Made by a program: the position numbers and the translations under genes. A stretch of 16,999 nucleotides of DNA from contig DASQUP010000147.1 in assembly GCA_035641235.1 (NCBI GenBank), positions 1 through 16,999 on the forward strand, in the 5' to 3' direction. How positions within the stretch are numbered: the stretch's first letter is position 1; each line of letters starts with the position of its first letter. This DNA is from DASQUP01 sp035641235 (lineage in GTDB: Bacteria; Actinomycetota; CADDZG01; WHSQ01). The notes beneath the pieces are model-generated. The model was not told the DNA's origin. It searched no databases and was given only the letters and a program-made list of their open reading frames with translations. Of the stretch, positions 1-6,429 are shown in pieces.

Positions 1-3000
1 GTTCCGTTCGAGGATCCGTTGGTGAGGCCTGCGGCGGTCGCTCGTTTGCGCTGGCGGCCGACGGCAGCGCTTAGCGAATGCCCGGCGGCCCGGTCGCGCG
101 CCAGCTCTGCGAGGTCGAACGCCTCGTTTGCCACGACGGTAATTCCGGTGTTCGTCGGGTCGGTCTCGTACCGAAGCGACGCGCCGCCCCGCTTGCGCAC
201 CACTCCGCGCACCAGAAGCATCCATGAATGGAAGACGGTCCGAGCGCAGCGCGCCTGCGCGCGCTCGAACACAGTGACGTCGATCGGGCCGGAGAGATCG
301 TCGAGGGTAATGAAGATGATGCGCTGGCCCGAGCGGATCGCCGGCGTTTGGCTGGCCACCTTGACTCCCGCCACCCACACCTCGGAGTCGTTGCGCATCG
401 AACGCAGGTACTCCGCCGGGGTGGCCCCGATCTCCACGAGCAGCGGGCCGTACAGATCAATGATGTGCCGGCGCGCGTCGATCCCGGTGATGTCGAGCTC
501 GGCTTCGGTCTCCTCCAACGGCGAGTACTCCGGCAGACCTTTCAGCGCGGGAGCAACCGGTTCCTCGAACGTAAACGACAGCTGCTCGCCGACCTTCGGC
601 TTCGGCTCGCCGGCCAGGGCTGCGACCGTCCACAACAGCTCGCGTCTCGACCGGTCCCCCGCTATCGAGTCCAGCGCCCCGACGTGCACGAGGTTCTCCA
701 GCACCGGGCGCGATAGCTCGGCGCGCCGCCACAGATCCTCGGGCGAAGTGAACGGACGATCGCGGCGTGCCGCGACCAAAGAGTCGATCTCCCCCGTCGA
801 TATGTCGCGCACCTCACTAAAGGCAAGACGTATCCCGTACGCCTCGCGCACCGGCTCGACCCGGTAGACGGCGTCGGATGTGTTCACGTCGACCGGCAGG
901 ATCGGGATTCCGAAAAGGCGGGCGTCGGCCACGATCAGCCGGCGCGGGTACATGCCGGGATCGTGGGTCAGCACGCCGGCCAGGAACTCCGCCGGGTAAT
1001 GCGCCTTGAGCCATGCCGACAGGTAGGTCGGCAGAGCAAAGGCCGCGGCGTGCGATTTGCAGAACCCGAAGCTCGCGAACGCATAGACCTCGTTCCACAC
1101 CGCTTCGGCCTGCTCGGGTGTGTAGCCGCGCAGCTCGGCCGATGCCCTGAACCACCGTCCGACCTCGTTGTCCGACGGGACGCCGCTGCGGGGACCGTCG
1201 ATCCCGCGGCGAGGAGCGGGCCGCGAATTGGGGTCGTCGGGGAGGCTCGGGCGCTCCGAATCGAGGTGGCGGCGGATGTAGTCGGCATCCGACAGATCGC
1301 ACCCTGTTGCCTGTGAGATGACTCGGATGAGCTGTTCGTGGAACACGATGATCCCGTTGGTCTCGCGCAGTATCTCCTTGAGGCTGGCGTGCGGGTAGGC
1401 CATCTCCTCGAACCCATGTCGCCGCATGAGATACGGCCCCACCATGTCGGACTGCACCGGGCCGGGACGGAACAACGAGATATCTATGATGAGGTCCTCG
1501 AAACGATGCGGCTGCATGCGCGCCAGAAGCTCGCGCTGCCCCGGCGACTCGATCTGAAAACACCCCAATGTTCGAGATGTCCGGATCAGACGGAAGGTGG
1601 CATCGTCGTCGCGCGGAAGGGCGTCGAGATCGACCTCTTCACCCCGGACGCGTTTGATCTCGTCCCGGGCATGAGCGATCGACGACAGCATCCGCACGCC
1701 GAGGACGTCGAGCTTCACCAGTCCCAGGTCCTCGACGTCGTCCTTGTCGGCCTGGAGCATCGTGAACCCGCCAAACGATTCCTGCATCGGAACGCGGTCG
1801 GCGAGATCGCGTGACGACAGGATCACTCCCGAGGGATGAAGCGCAAGGTGGCGTGGGAAGCCGTCGATGGCGAGGCACAACTCGAAGAGCTGCTCGAGCT
1901 GCCCGGCGCGCAGGTTGGTCCCGGCGAGCTCGGGGAGACGCTCGATCGCACGGGGGATGTCGCGCGCCGCGATCCTCGGAAACGCCTTCGCTACGAGATC
2001 GATCTCCTCCGCCGGAAGGCCGAGAGCTTTCCCGACCTCGCGTATGGCCATTCGTGCCCGAAAGGTATCGACCATGCAGCACACCGCGGTCTGCTCGGAG
2101 CCGTACGCGCTTGCGATGTATTCGAGGACCTCCTCCCGCCGGTGCGACTCGACGTCGACGTCGACGTCGGGCATCTCCTCGCGCCGGAAGTTCATGAAAC
2201 GCTCGAACAGCAGGTCGTATTGAACCGGATCGACATCCGAGATGCCGAGCACGTAACAGACGAGTGAACCGGCCGCGCTCCCCCGGCACGCACAGCGGAT
2301 GCCCATCTCGTAGCGGACGTGATGGACGATGTCGGCAACGAGCAGGAAGTAGGCGGCGAAGCCGAGCTTGAAGATCATGTTGAGCTCGTGCTGGAGCCGC
2401 TCCTCCGCGGCGCGCGGGATGCACCCGTAGCGCCGGCGCGCACCGTCGTAGCAGCGCCGCGCGAGCCAGCCGGTCGGGGTCTCGCCTACAGGGATCGGGA
2501 ACTCGGGAAAGTGAAACGCGCCGAGGTCGAGATCGAACTCGCATGCTTCGGCGATCCTCAGCGTCTCGTCGCACACCTCGGGGGTGTCGCGGAACAGATC
2601 GCGCATCGCCGCGGGATCCTTGAGGTGGTACTCGGAATTCCCGCGCAGTGCTTGGGTCCTCGACAGCGGGACGATCTCGTTTATCGCATGGAGCAGCTCG
2701 TGAGTCCCGGCGCCGCCCTCGCTCGCGTAGTGGACGTCGTTTGTGGCGACCGCAGGAATCCCGGTCTCATTTGCTATGCGGAGGAGGCGGTCGCGCAATG
2801 CTCGGTCGCCGTACCCGCGGTGGTCGAAGACCTCGATCCGGTACGAATCTCCGAACGTCTTGTGCCCCCGGCGCGCCGCCTCGGTTGCTTCCGGGATTGC
2901 TCCGGCGGCCGCGAGGCGCGCCACTTCGCCGCGCCGGCAGCCCGACATGACGAACAGTCCCTCGGCGCGCTCCGCGATCGCAGCCATCGTCGTCTGGGGT

Positions 3001-3311
3001 GCTCCCCGCTCGTTACCGAGATGGGCGTCGGAGATCAAGCGGCACAGGTTGCCGTAGCCGGTTGCGTCGCGTGCGATGACCGATACGTGGTCGCCCGAAG
3101 CCAAGGAGAGCTCGGCGCCGTAGATCGGTTTTACGCCGGCGGCGCGACACGCCTTCGAGAACCGCACCGCTCCCGTCAGTGCATCGTGGTCGGTCATTGC
3201 AACTGCCTCGAACCCGCGCTCGGCGGCGAGGTGCGGGAGCGCCTCCGCCGCGATCGCTCCGTCGAGCAGCGACCACGTCGTGTGGCAGTGGAGGTGGACG
3301 AACCCGCTCAC
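1..3311 (-). CDS. dnaE2: Error-prone DNA polymerase, PolIII alpha family (DnaE2/ImuC), 3' end outside window
   Basis: Replicative-type C-family polymerase of the translesion subgroup; known DnaE2 proteins carry out damage-induced mutagenesis. The frame is open from a GTG at 3311 to the window edge, about 1103 residues with no stop seen, near the usual DnaE2 length. The N-terminal PHP domain starts HLHCHT (residues 6-11) and contains MTDHDALTG. The catalytic aspartates are D382, D384 and D386 in PDVDVD and D535 in LVKLDVLG. The DnaE2-typical block ASFGFCKSHAAAFALPTY follows, then a helix-hairpin-helix region (about 840-890) and an OB fold from about residue 978 (VWVAGVKVASQTPAIRSGQR). This OB sequence favours DnaE2 over DnaE1. 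GAAGG lies 6 nt before the GTG. It is downstream of DUF6504 and a LexA-controlled promoter. A Pro/Asp/Arg-rich insert at about 685-716 is unusual. Family certain, subgroup highly likely. Confidence 0.93.
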   Translation of the reverse strand, partial: MSGFVHLHCHTTWSLLDGAIAAEALPHLAAERGFEAVAMTDHDALTGAVRFSKACRAAGVKPIYGAELSLASGDHVSVIARDATGYGNLCRLISDAHLGNERGAPQTTMAAIAERAEGLFVMSGCRRGEVARLAAAGAIPEATEAARRGHKTFGDSYRIEVFDHRGYGDRALRDRLLRIANETGIPAVATNDVHYASEGGAGTHELLHAINEIVPLSRTQALRGNSEYHLKDPAAMRDLFRDTPEVCDETLRIAEACEFDLDLGAFHFPEFPIPVGETPTGWLARRCYDGARRRYGCIPRAAEERLQHELNMIFKLGFAAYFLLVADIVHHVRYEMGIRCACRGSAAGSLVCYVLGISDVDPVQYDLLFERFMNFRREEMPDVDVDVESHRREEVLEYIASAYGSEQTAVCCMVDTFRARMAIREVGKALGLPAEEIDLVAKAFPRIAARDIPRAIERLPELAGTNLRAGQLEQLFELCLAIDGFPRHLALHPSGVILSSRDLADRVPMQESFGGFTMLQADKDDVEDLGLVKLDVLGVRMLSSIAHARDEIKRVRGEEVDLDALPRDDDATFRLIRTSRTLGCFQIESPGQRELLARMQPHRFEDLIIDISLFRPGPVQSDMVGPYLMRRHGFEEMAYPHASLKEILRETNGIIVFHEQLIRVISQATGCDLSDADYIRRHLDSERPSLPDDPNSRPAPRRGIDGPRSGVPSDNEVGRWFRASAELRGYTPEQAEAVWNEVYAFASFGFCKSHAAAFALPTYLSAWLKAHYPAEFLAGVLTHDPGMYPRRLIVADARLFGIPILPVDVNTSDAVYRVEPVREAYGIRLAFSEVRDISTGEIDSLVAARRDRPFTSPEDLWRRAELSRPVLENLVHVGALDSIAGDRSRRELLWTVAALAGEPKPKVGEQLSFTFEEPVAPALKGLPEYSPLEETEAELDITGIDARRHIIDLYGPLLVEIGATPAEYLRSMRNDSEVWVAGVKVASQTPAIRSGQRIIFITLDDLSGPIDVTVFERAQARCARTVFHSWMLLVRGVVRKRGGASLRYETDPTNTGITVVANEAFDLAELARDRAAGHSLSAAVGRQRKRATAAGLTNGSSNG

Positions 3312-3329
3312 GGCGCGCCTTCGGTTTCC

Positions 3330-3382
3330 CCGAACTGTCTGCAACGTGTCACGGTATGCGTGACAGATTGCAGATAGTTCGG
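3330..3382. repeat. 53-nt imperfect palindrome between DUF6504 gene and dnaE2
   Basis: Three stacked arms pair around a 7-nt loop (3353-3359). CCGAACT (3330-3336) pairs with AGTTCGG (3376-3382), TCTGCAA (3338-3344) with TTGCAGA (3368-3374), and TGTCAC (3347-3352) with GTGACA (3360-3365). A G-T wobble and a 2-nt mismatch separate the arms. It fills most of the gap between the DUF6504 stop and the dnaE2 GTG, ending 18 nt before that GTG on the minus strand. There is no T-run on either side, so a classic terminator is unlikely. It could be an operator, an RNA structure affecting dnaE2 translation or processing, or a small dispersed palindromic element. Confidence 0.85.
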
Positions 3383-3387
3383 AAAAC

Positions 3388-3702
3388 TCAGTCCCATATG
3401 CGCGCCAGGCGCCATCCGCCGCGCGCCCGGTCCCGGTAGACGTCGTAGACCGCGCCGCGCGACACCATGAAGCCGTCCGAATCGAGATCGCCGGTCGCCA
3501 GCGCGCCGGCCGGCCGCGCCAGCACGCGGAAGAACTCCCGGTCGCGGCGTGCCGAACCGTTCCACCATTCGCTCCCCTCCCGCCACGTCTCGAGCTGTTG
3601 ATCGACCTGGTACAGGCGCCCCCGCCACGAGAATGCAACCGGCGCGTCGCTGCCCACGGGATCCGGTGTTATCTCGATCGGCTCGTCGTACCGCTTCGTC
3701 AC
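3388..3702 (-). CDS. DUF6504 family protein, putative DnaE2-associated factor
   Basis: Small soluble protein of 104 residues. The pattern FSWRGRLYQV, then an ETW..GSEWW block, an acidic/basic linker, GAVYDVYRD and a final GGWRLARIWD matches what I know of DUF6504, a short family that in actinobacteria sits beside error-prone polymerase genes. No catalytic motif is visible, so a structural or adaptor role in the mutasome is inference from context only. The GTG at 3702 is chosen because the family-like sequence begins there (VTKRYDEPIEI) and GAGG lies about 6 nt upstream. A longer reading from ATG 3792 would run through a strong hairpin and is rejected. It is the first gene after a LexA-controlled promoter, with dnaE2 76 nt downstream. 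Confidence 0.8.
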   Translation of the reverse strand: MTKRYDEPIEITPDPVGSDAPVAFSWRGRLYQVDQQLETWREGSEWWNGSARRDREFFRVLARPAGALATGDLDSDGFMVSRGAVYDVYRDRARGGWRLARIWD

Positions 3703-3723
3703 CCTTCCCCTCGCAGACGAAAG

Positions 3724-3765
3724 GGGCCCGATAACCCGTCTGGGTGCGACGGGCCTATCGGGCCC
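3724..3765. other. GC-rich stem-loop just upstream of the DUF6504 start (attenuator- or terminator-like)
   Basis: GGGCCCGATA (3724-3733) pairs perfectly with TATCGGGCCC (3756-3765). An inner stem CCCGT (3735-3739) pairs with ACGGG (3749-3753) around a 9-nt loop. On the minus strand the stem is followed by a short CCTTTCG, and on the plus strand by TTCTTT, so terminator activity is possible in either direction. It lies inside the SOS leader, 21 nt before the DUF6504 start. It could terminate threonine synthase read-through, attenuate the SOS transcript, or stabilise its 5' region. Confidence 0.75.
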
Positions 3766-3898
3766 TTCTTTGCGGAAGGCCGCGAGGTGCACCCGGCCAT
3801 AGGCACACGCCGCCCCTCCCGGCGTCTACGCTCGTGGTGGCCTCGGCGGCGCCGGGGAAAACTCCGCCGAGCGGTCCGGGGAGGTAACCGACCACCAT
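3755..3898 (-). CDS. Possible 47-codon leader ORF in the SOS transcript
   Basis: An ATG at 3898, a few nt after the predicted transcription start, opens a 47-codon frame (MVVGYLPGPLGGVFPGAAEA...) that ends at a TAG inside the stem at 3756-3765. The first ~30 codons have GC-rich third positions. No homology is recognised and no Shine-Dalgarno is seen. The frame may be accidental in GC-rich DNA. Its stop inside the hairpin is the only structural reason to consider a leader peptide. Confidence 0.2.
   Translation of the reverse strand: MVVGYLPGPLGGVFPGAAEATTSVDAGRGGVCLWPGAPRGLPQRRAR
3835..3897. repeat. Nested inverted repeat in the SOS leader
   Basis: TGGTGG (3835-3840) pairs with CCACCA (3892-3897), enclosing CTCGGCGG (3842-3849) paired with CCGCCGAG (3864-3871). 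The outer right arm abuts the LexA box. As RNA on the minus strand this would be the 5'-most fold of the DUF6504-dnaE2 message. GC-rich DNA produces such stems by chance more often than AT-rich DNA, so function is unproven. Confidence 0.6.
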
Positions 3899-3914
3899 CG
3901 AACGTATGTTCGAT
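3897..3914. promoter_or_regulatory. LexA operator (SOS box)
   Basis: ATCGAACGTATGTTCGAT has two perfect 7-nt arms (ATCGAAC/GTTCGAT) around a 4-nt centre. It fits the known actinobacterial and Gram-positive LexA consensus, CGAAC-N4-GTTCG. It overlaps the end of the -10 element and the predicted start site of the minus-strand DUF6504-dnaE2 transcript, the expected arrangement for LexA repression relieved by DNA damage. Confidence 0.92.
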
Positions 3915-3942
3915 AGTAGAGCGAGACCTCCCGATGCGTCAA
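3913..3942 (-). promoter_or_regulatory. Sigma-70-type promoter of the DUF6504-dnaE2 SOS unit
   Basis: On the minus strand a -35 TTGACG (3937-3942) is separated by 18 nt from a -10 TACTAT (3913-3918). The predicted start is near 3906, inside the LexA box. A second TTGACG (3948-3953) overlaps the threonine synthase stop codon and would give a spacer too long to be used. The 5' leader to the DUF6504 GTG is therefore about 200 nt. Confidence 0.75.
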
Positions 3943-3949
3943 GCGCGCG

Positions 3950-5116
3950 TCAAGAGCTGAATGCGGCTGCGAGCACGTCCGGGTACTTCGTTCCGGCGCC
4001 GGTGTTGTAGACCACGACCGGCCCCTCCAGCGCTCCCGCAGCGGCCAGGCGGTACCCCGCGGCTACCGCCGCCGCACCTTCGGGACATGCGAGCAGGCCT
4101 TCGCTCGACGCCAGATCCCCGATCGCACCGATGATCTCGGCGTCGTTCACCCCGACCATCTCGCCCCCGGCGGCTCGCACTGCGGCAAGCACCTCAGCGC
4201 CCTCTGACGGCGCCGGGACGCGCAGACCGGCCGCGATGGTGTCGGGAGCCTTGTCCCACGGGGCCACGTCCACGTCGCCGCGCTCGAAGGCCCTGACGAT
4301 CGGTGCGCAGCCGAGCGCCTGCACGCCCACGATCGTCGGCGCCTGGTCCTGCGTCCAGCCGGCGGCGCGCACCTCGGCTGCGGCTTTTGCAGCGGCCACC
4401 GCGCCGACACCTCCGCCCACCGGGAGAATGATCGTCCGGGGGATCGCCATGCCCCCGGCTCCGCCCAGCTGATCGAACACTTCCAGCCACGCGGCCTTCT
4501 TTCCCTCGAGGCGGTAGGGCTCCGAAAACGTGGCCGAAAGGAAAAGCCCCCCGGACGCGGCCAGCTCGGCCGCCTTGCGGCCTGCGTCGGCGATCGACCC
4601 ATCGACAAGCACCAACTCGCCACCGGCGGCCCGAACCTCGGCCTGGTTTACGGCGGGAGCGCTGTTCGCCATCGTGACGGTGATGCGGACGCCGGCACGA
4701 GCCGCGTACAAAGACCACGCCGCCCCTGCGTTGCCGGCGCTCGGCATCACGAACGAATGCGCTCCAAGCTCGAGAGCGCGTGACAAACCGGCCGACGCGC
4801 CGCGTGCCTTGAAGGTCGCGCCGGGCAGCGGGGAGTCGTCTTTGATGTAGGTCTCCGCTCCCCATCTGCCGGTGAGGCGCGCCGAGAACAACAGCGGCGT
4901 CTGGACCTCACCCAGGGCCACCGGGTCGGAGCGCACCGGCAACAGCTCGCGGTACCGCCACATCCCCGGCGGTCGCGCGCGGACGGCCGCCAGGTCGAGT
5001 TCGGAAACGTCGTATCGAGCAAGCAGCGTTCCGCCGCACTCGCAGCGGTTGTGGAGCTCCTCGGCATCGTGGCGCGCCCCGCAGCGGGCGCATTCGAGAT
5101 GGGTGAGGCGGGTCAC
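3950..5116 (-). CDS. thrC: Threonine synthase, PLP-dependent fold type II
   Basis: Converts O-phospho-L-homoserine to L-threonine, the last step of threonine synthesis, in the cytosol. The 388 residues begin with a zinc-ribbon-like segment carrying Cys9, Cys12, Cys25 and Cys27. Lys103 in GATFKARGA is the predicted Schiff-base lysine, SAGNAGAAW is the substrate/cofactor loop, and ILPVGGGVGA is the PLP phosphate-binding glycine loop. The late CPEGAAAVAA and NTGAGTKYPDV segments are typical of threonine synthase. Length fits the bacterial family. The start is a GTG at 5116 with little Shine-Dalgarno, 18 nt after the DUF59 stop, so translation probably depends on the shared transcript. Related PLP enzymes such as threonine dehydratase or cysteate synthase are less likely given the N-terminal Cys cluster and C-terminal motif. 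No other threonine genes are in the window. Confidence 0.87.
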   Translation of the reverse strand: MTRLTHLECARCGARHDAEELHNRCECGGTLLARYDVSELDLAAVRARPPGMWRYRELLPVRSDPVALGEVQTPLLFSARLTGRWGAETYIKDDSPLPGATFKARGASAGLSRALELGAHSFVMPSAGNAGAAWSLYAARAGVRITVTMANSAPAVNQAEVRAAGGELVLVDGSIADAGRKAAELAASGGLFLSATFSEPYRLEGKKAAWLEVFDQLGGAGGMAIPRTIILPVGGGVGAVAAAKAAAEVRAAGWTQDQAPTIVGVQALGCAPIVRAFERGDVDVAPWDKAPDTIAAGLRVPAPSEGAEVLAAVRAAGGEMVGVNDAEIIGAIGDLASSEGLLACPEGAAAVAAGYRLAAAGALEGPVVVYNTGAGTKYPDVLAAAFSS

Positions 5117-5134
5117 CGCCGTGCTATCCGGCGA

Positions 5135-5449
5135 TCAAACGAAGCCGAGCGCCGACTTGGCGAGCGGAGACATCTTGTCCGGCGACCACGGCGGATACAT
5201 AACGAGCTCCGTCGTCACATCGCCGATGCCTTCGATGTACTGGGTTGCGCCGCGGATCTCAGCATCGATCATGGGTGCAATGGGACACCCCATTGTGGTG
5301 AGTGTGAACTCGACCTTGACGTCGTTGTCGTCGCTCACCTCGACGGTGTAGACGAGCCCGAGGTTCCAAATATCGATGCCGAGCTCGGGGTCGTTGACGG
5401 TCTTGAGAGCCGCCTCGACCTGTTCCTTGATCTCCTCTTTCGTTGCCAT
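5135..5449 (-). CDS. MIP18/DUF59 family metal-sulfur cluster assembly factor (SufT/PaaD-like)
   Basis: A 104-residue single-domain protein. NDPELGIDIWNLGLVYTV is the family signature, and TTMGCPIAPMI carries the conserved Cys region seen in SufT- and PaaD-type proteins. The C-terminal MYPPWSPDKMSPLAKSALGF is also typical. Known members help mature Fe-S proteins; the client here is unknown and no suf genes are adjacent. The ATG at 5449 (MATKEEIKE) is chosen over a 10-residue upstream extension because the family starts there and a TACCAT hexamer lies exactly 6 nt before it, which fits a leaderless mRNA. It is co-directional with threonine synthase 18 nt downstream, likely one transcript. Confidence 0.88.
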   Translation of the reverse strand: MATKEEIKEQVEAALKTVNDPELGIDIWNLGLVYTVEVSDDNDVKVEFTLTTMGCPIAPMIDAEIRGATQYIEGIGDVTTELVMYPPWSPDKMSPLAKSALGFV

Positions 5450-5455
5450 ATACAC

Positions 5456-5461
5456 ATGGTA
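5456..5461 (-). promoter_or_regulatory. -10 element giving a leaderless transcript for the DUF59 gene
   Basis: TACCAT on the minus strand is followed by 6 nt and then the ATG at 5449. No Shine-Dalgarno is present. This matches the actinobacterial TANNNT hexamer placed so that transcription would begin at or next to the start codon. The -35 region is not recognisable. Confidence 0.5.
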
Positions 5462-5519
5462 ACGGCGGAGCCAGACCAAACCTTCCCGCTCACCGATCGA
5501 GCCCGAACCCGGACCAAAC

Positions 5520-5574
5520 GATGCTTTGAGTGTATTCAGGTCCGCTATCCGGCCCCAGATGCACTCAAAGCGTC
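5520..5574 (-). terminator. Inverted repeat after the amidohydrolase gene, possible terminator
   Basis: GCTTTGAGTG (5523-5532) pairs perfectly with CACTCAAAGC (5562-5571). The stem extends outward by a G-T wobble and two further pairs (5520-5522 with 5572-5574). The loop is 29 nt. It begins 7 nt beyond the amidohydrolase stop (5582) on the minus strand and is followed by CGTTTGG, a weak T-run. Position favours a transcript end for the six-gene run, but the large loop and weak tail make intrinsic termination uncertain. Confidence 0.45.
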
Positions 5575-5581
5575 ATTGGGG

Positions 5582-6427
5582 TCAGAGATCCAGGCCGAGC
5601 AGGCGCGCCGCGTTGTGCAGGAGAACCCCGTCGTGCGCGTCCCCCAGGTCGTAGTCGTCCACCTCGTCGAGGATCCGGCCGGGATCGAACATCGGGTAAT
5701 CGCTCCCCCACACAAAACGATCCGACAGCCGGGTAGCGGCGTCCCGTTTCACCTCGGCCGGCACGTAGCGAGGCCTCCACCCCGACAGGTCCACCCAAAC
5801 GTTCGTCTTGTGCAGGGCGCTGGCGAGGACCTCCAGGTGCCACGGATAGCCGAAGTGCGCCATGACCACCGTGAGCCCCGGATGGCGCGCCGCCACCATG
5901 TCCATGAGCATCGGGCGTCCGTAGTCGAACGCCACGCCGGAGCCGCCCGGCTCGCAGGCTCCCAGGCCGGTCATCCCAACGTGCACGATCACCGGGAGCG
6001 AAAGCTCCTCGCATAGCTCCCACAGCGGCTCGAAGCGTTCATCGTTCGGATAGAACGCCTGCACTTGCGGATGGATCTTCAGGCCCTTCAGGCCGAGCTC
6101 GGTGATCGCCCGGCGGAGCTCCTCGACCGCGTCCGGCTTGTGGGGGTCGACGCTGGCGAAACCCACGAACTGCTCGGGGAAGGCGCGGCAGATCTCGGCA
6201 ACTCGATCGTTCGTCAACGGCGGGAGCCCCGTCGCGGTCTCCGCATCCCATGCAAGAAGCACGCCGAGGAGATCCCAGTTCCTGTACTCCTCGGCCATCT
6301 CCTCGGCCGTCCGCACGCGCACCTCGGTTCGAAAGAACTTCTCGGTGCCGGGCAGCATTGGCTTGATCGAGCCTTGCAACCACTCGGCCGTCGATGCGTG
6401 AACGTGGAAGTCGATCGCCCGGGGCAT
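5582..6427 (-). CDS. Amidohydrolase-2 family metal-dependent hydrolase or decarboxylase (ACMSD-like)
   Basis: A 281-residue TIM-barrel enzyme of the amidohydrolase-2 (ACMSD/resorcylate decarboxylase) group. DFHVH at residues 6-10 supplies the first metal histidines, GLKGLKIHPQ is the mid-barrel strand, VIVHVGMTG and VVMAHFGYPWH give later histidines, and WGSDYPMFDP carries the C-terminal metal-binding Asp. Such enzymes hydrolyse or decarboxylate small aromatic or keto acids; the substrate cannot be read from sequence. The ATG is 2 nt after the exchanger stop and lacks a clear Shine-Dalgarno, so translational coupling is likely. It is the last gene of the six-gene run and a stem-loop follows. 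Confidence 0.85.
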   Translation of the reverse strand: MPRAIDFHVHASTAEWLQGSIKPMLPGTEKFFRTEVRVRTAEEMAEEYRNWDLLGVLLAWDAETATGLPPLTNDRVAEICRAFPEQFVGFASVDPHKPDAVEELRRAITELGLKGLKIHPQVQAFYPNDERFEPLWELCEELSLPVIVHVGMTGLGACEPGGSGVAFDYGRPMLMDMVAARHPGLTVVMAHFGYPWHLEVLASALHKTNVWVDLSGWRPRYVPAEVKRDAATRLSDRFVWGSDYPMFDPGRILDEVDDYDLGDAHDGVLLHNAARLLGLDL

Positions 6428-6429
6428 GG

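Noticed and set aside
1..10. GTTCCGTTCG at the window start also occurs near 9340
   Set aside because: A 10-nt match in GC-rich DNA without extension on either side is not evidence for a repeat.
2319..3377. 352-codon open frame on the plus strand
   Set aside because: It lies antisense to the PHP and palm regions of dnaE2, whose motifs are unmistakable; long antisense frames are expected in GC-rich genes.
3703..3792. N-terminal extension of the DUF6504 protein from ATG 3792
   Set aside because: It would translate through the GC-rich hairpin, adds sequence not typical of the family, and the GTG at 3702 has a better ribosome site.
3948..3953. Second TTGACG as an alternative -35 for the SOS promoter
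   Set aside because: The spacer to TACTAT would be 29 nt, too long; it overlaps the thrC stop codon and is probably coincidental.
5051..6016. 321-codon plus-strand frame
   Set aside because: It crosses the DUF59 gene, an intergenic hairpin and the amidohydrolase gene in antisense and has no family-like motif.
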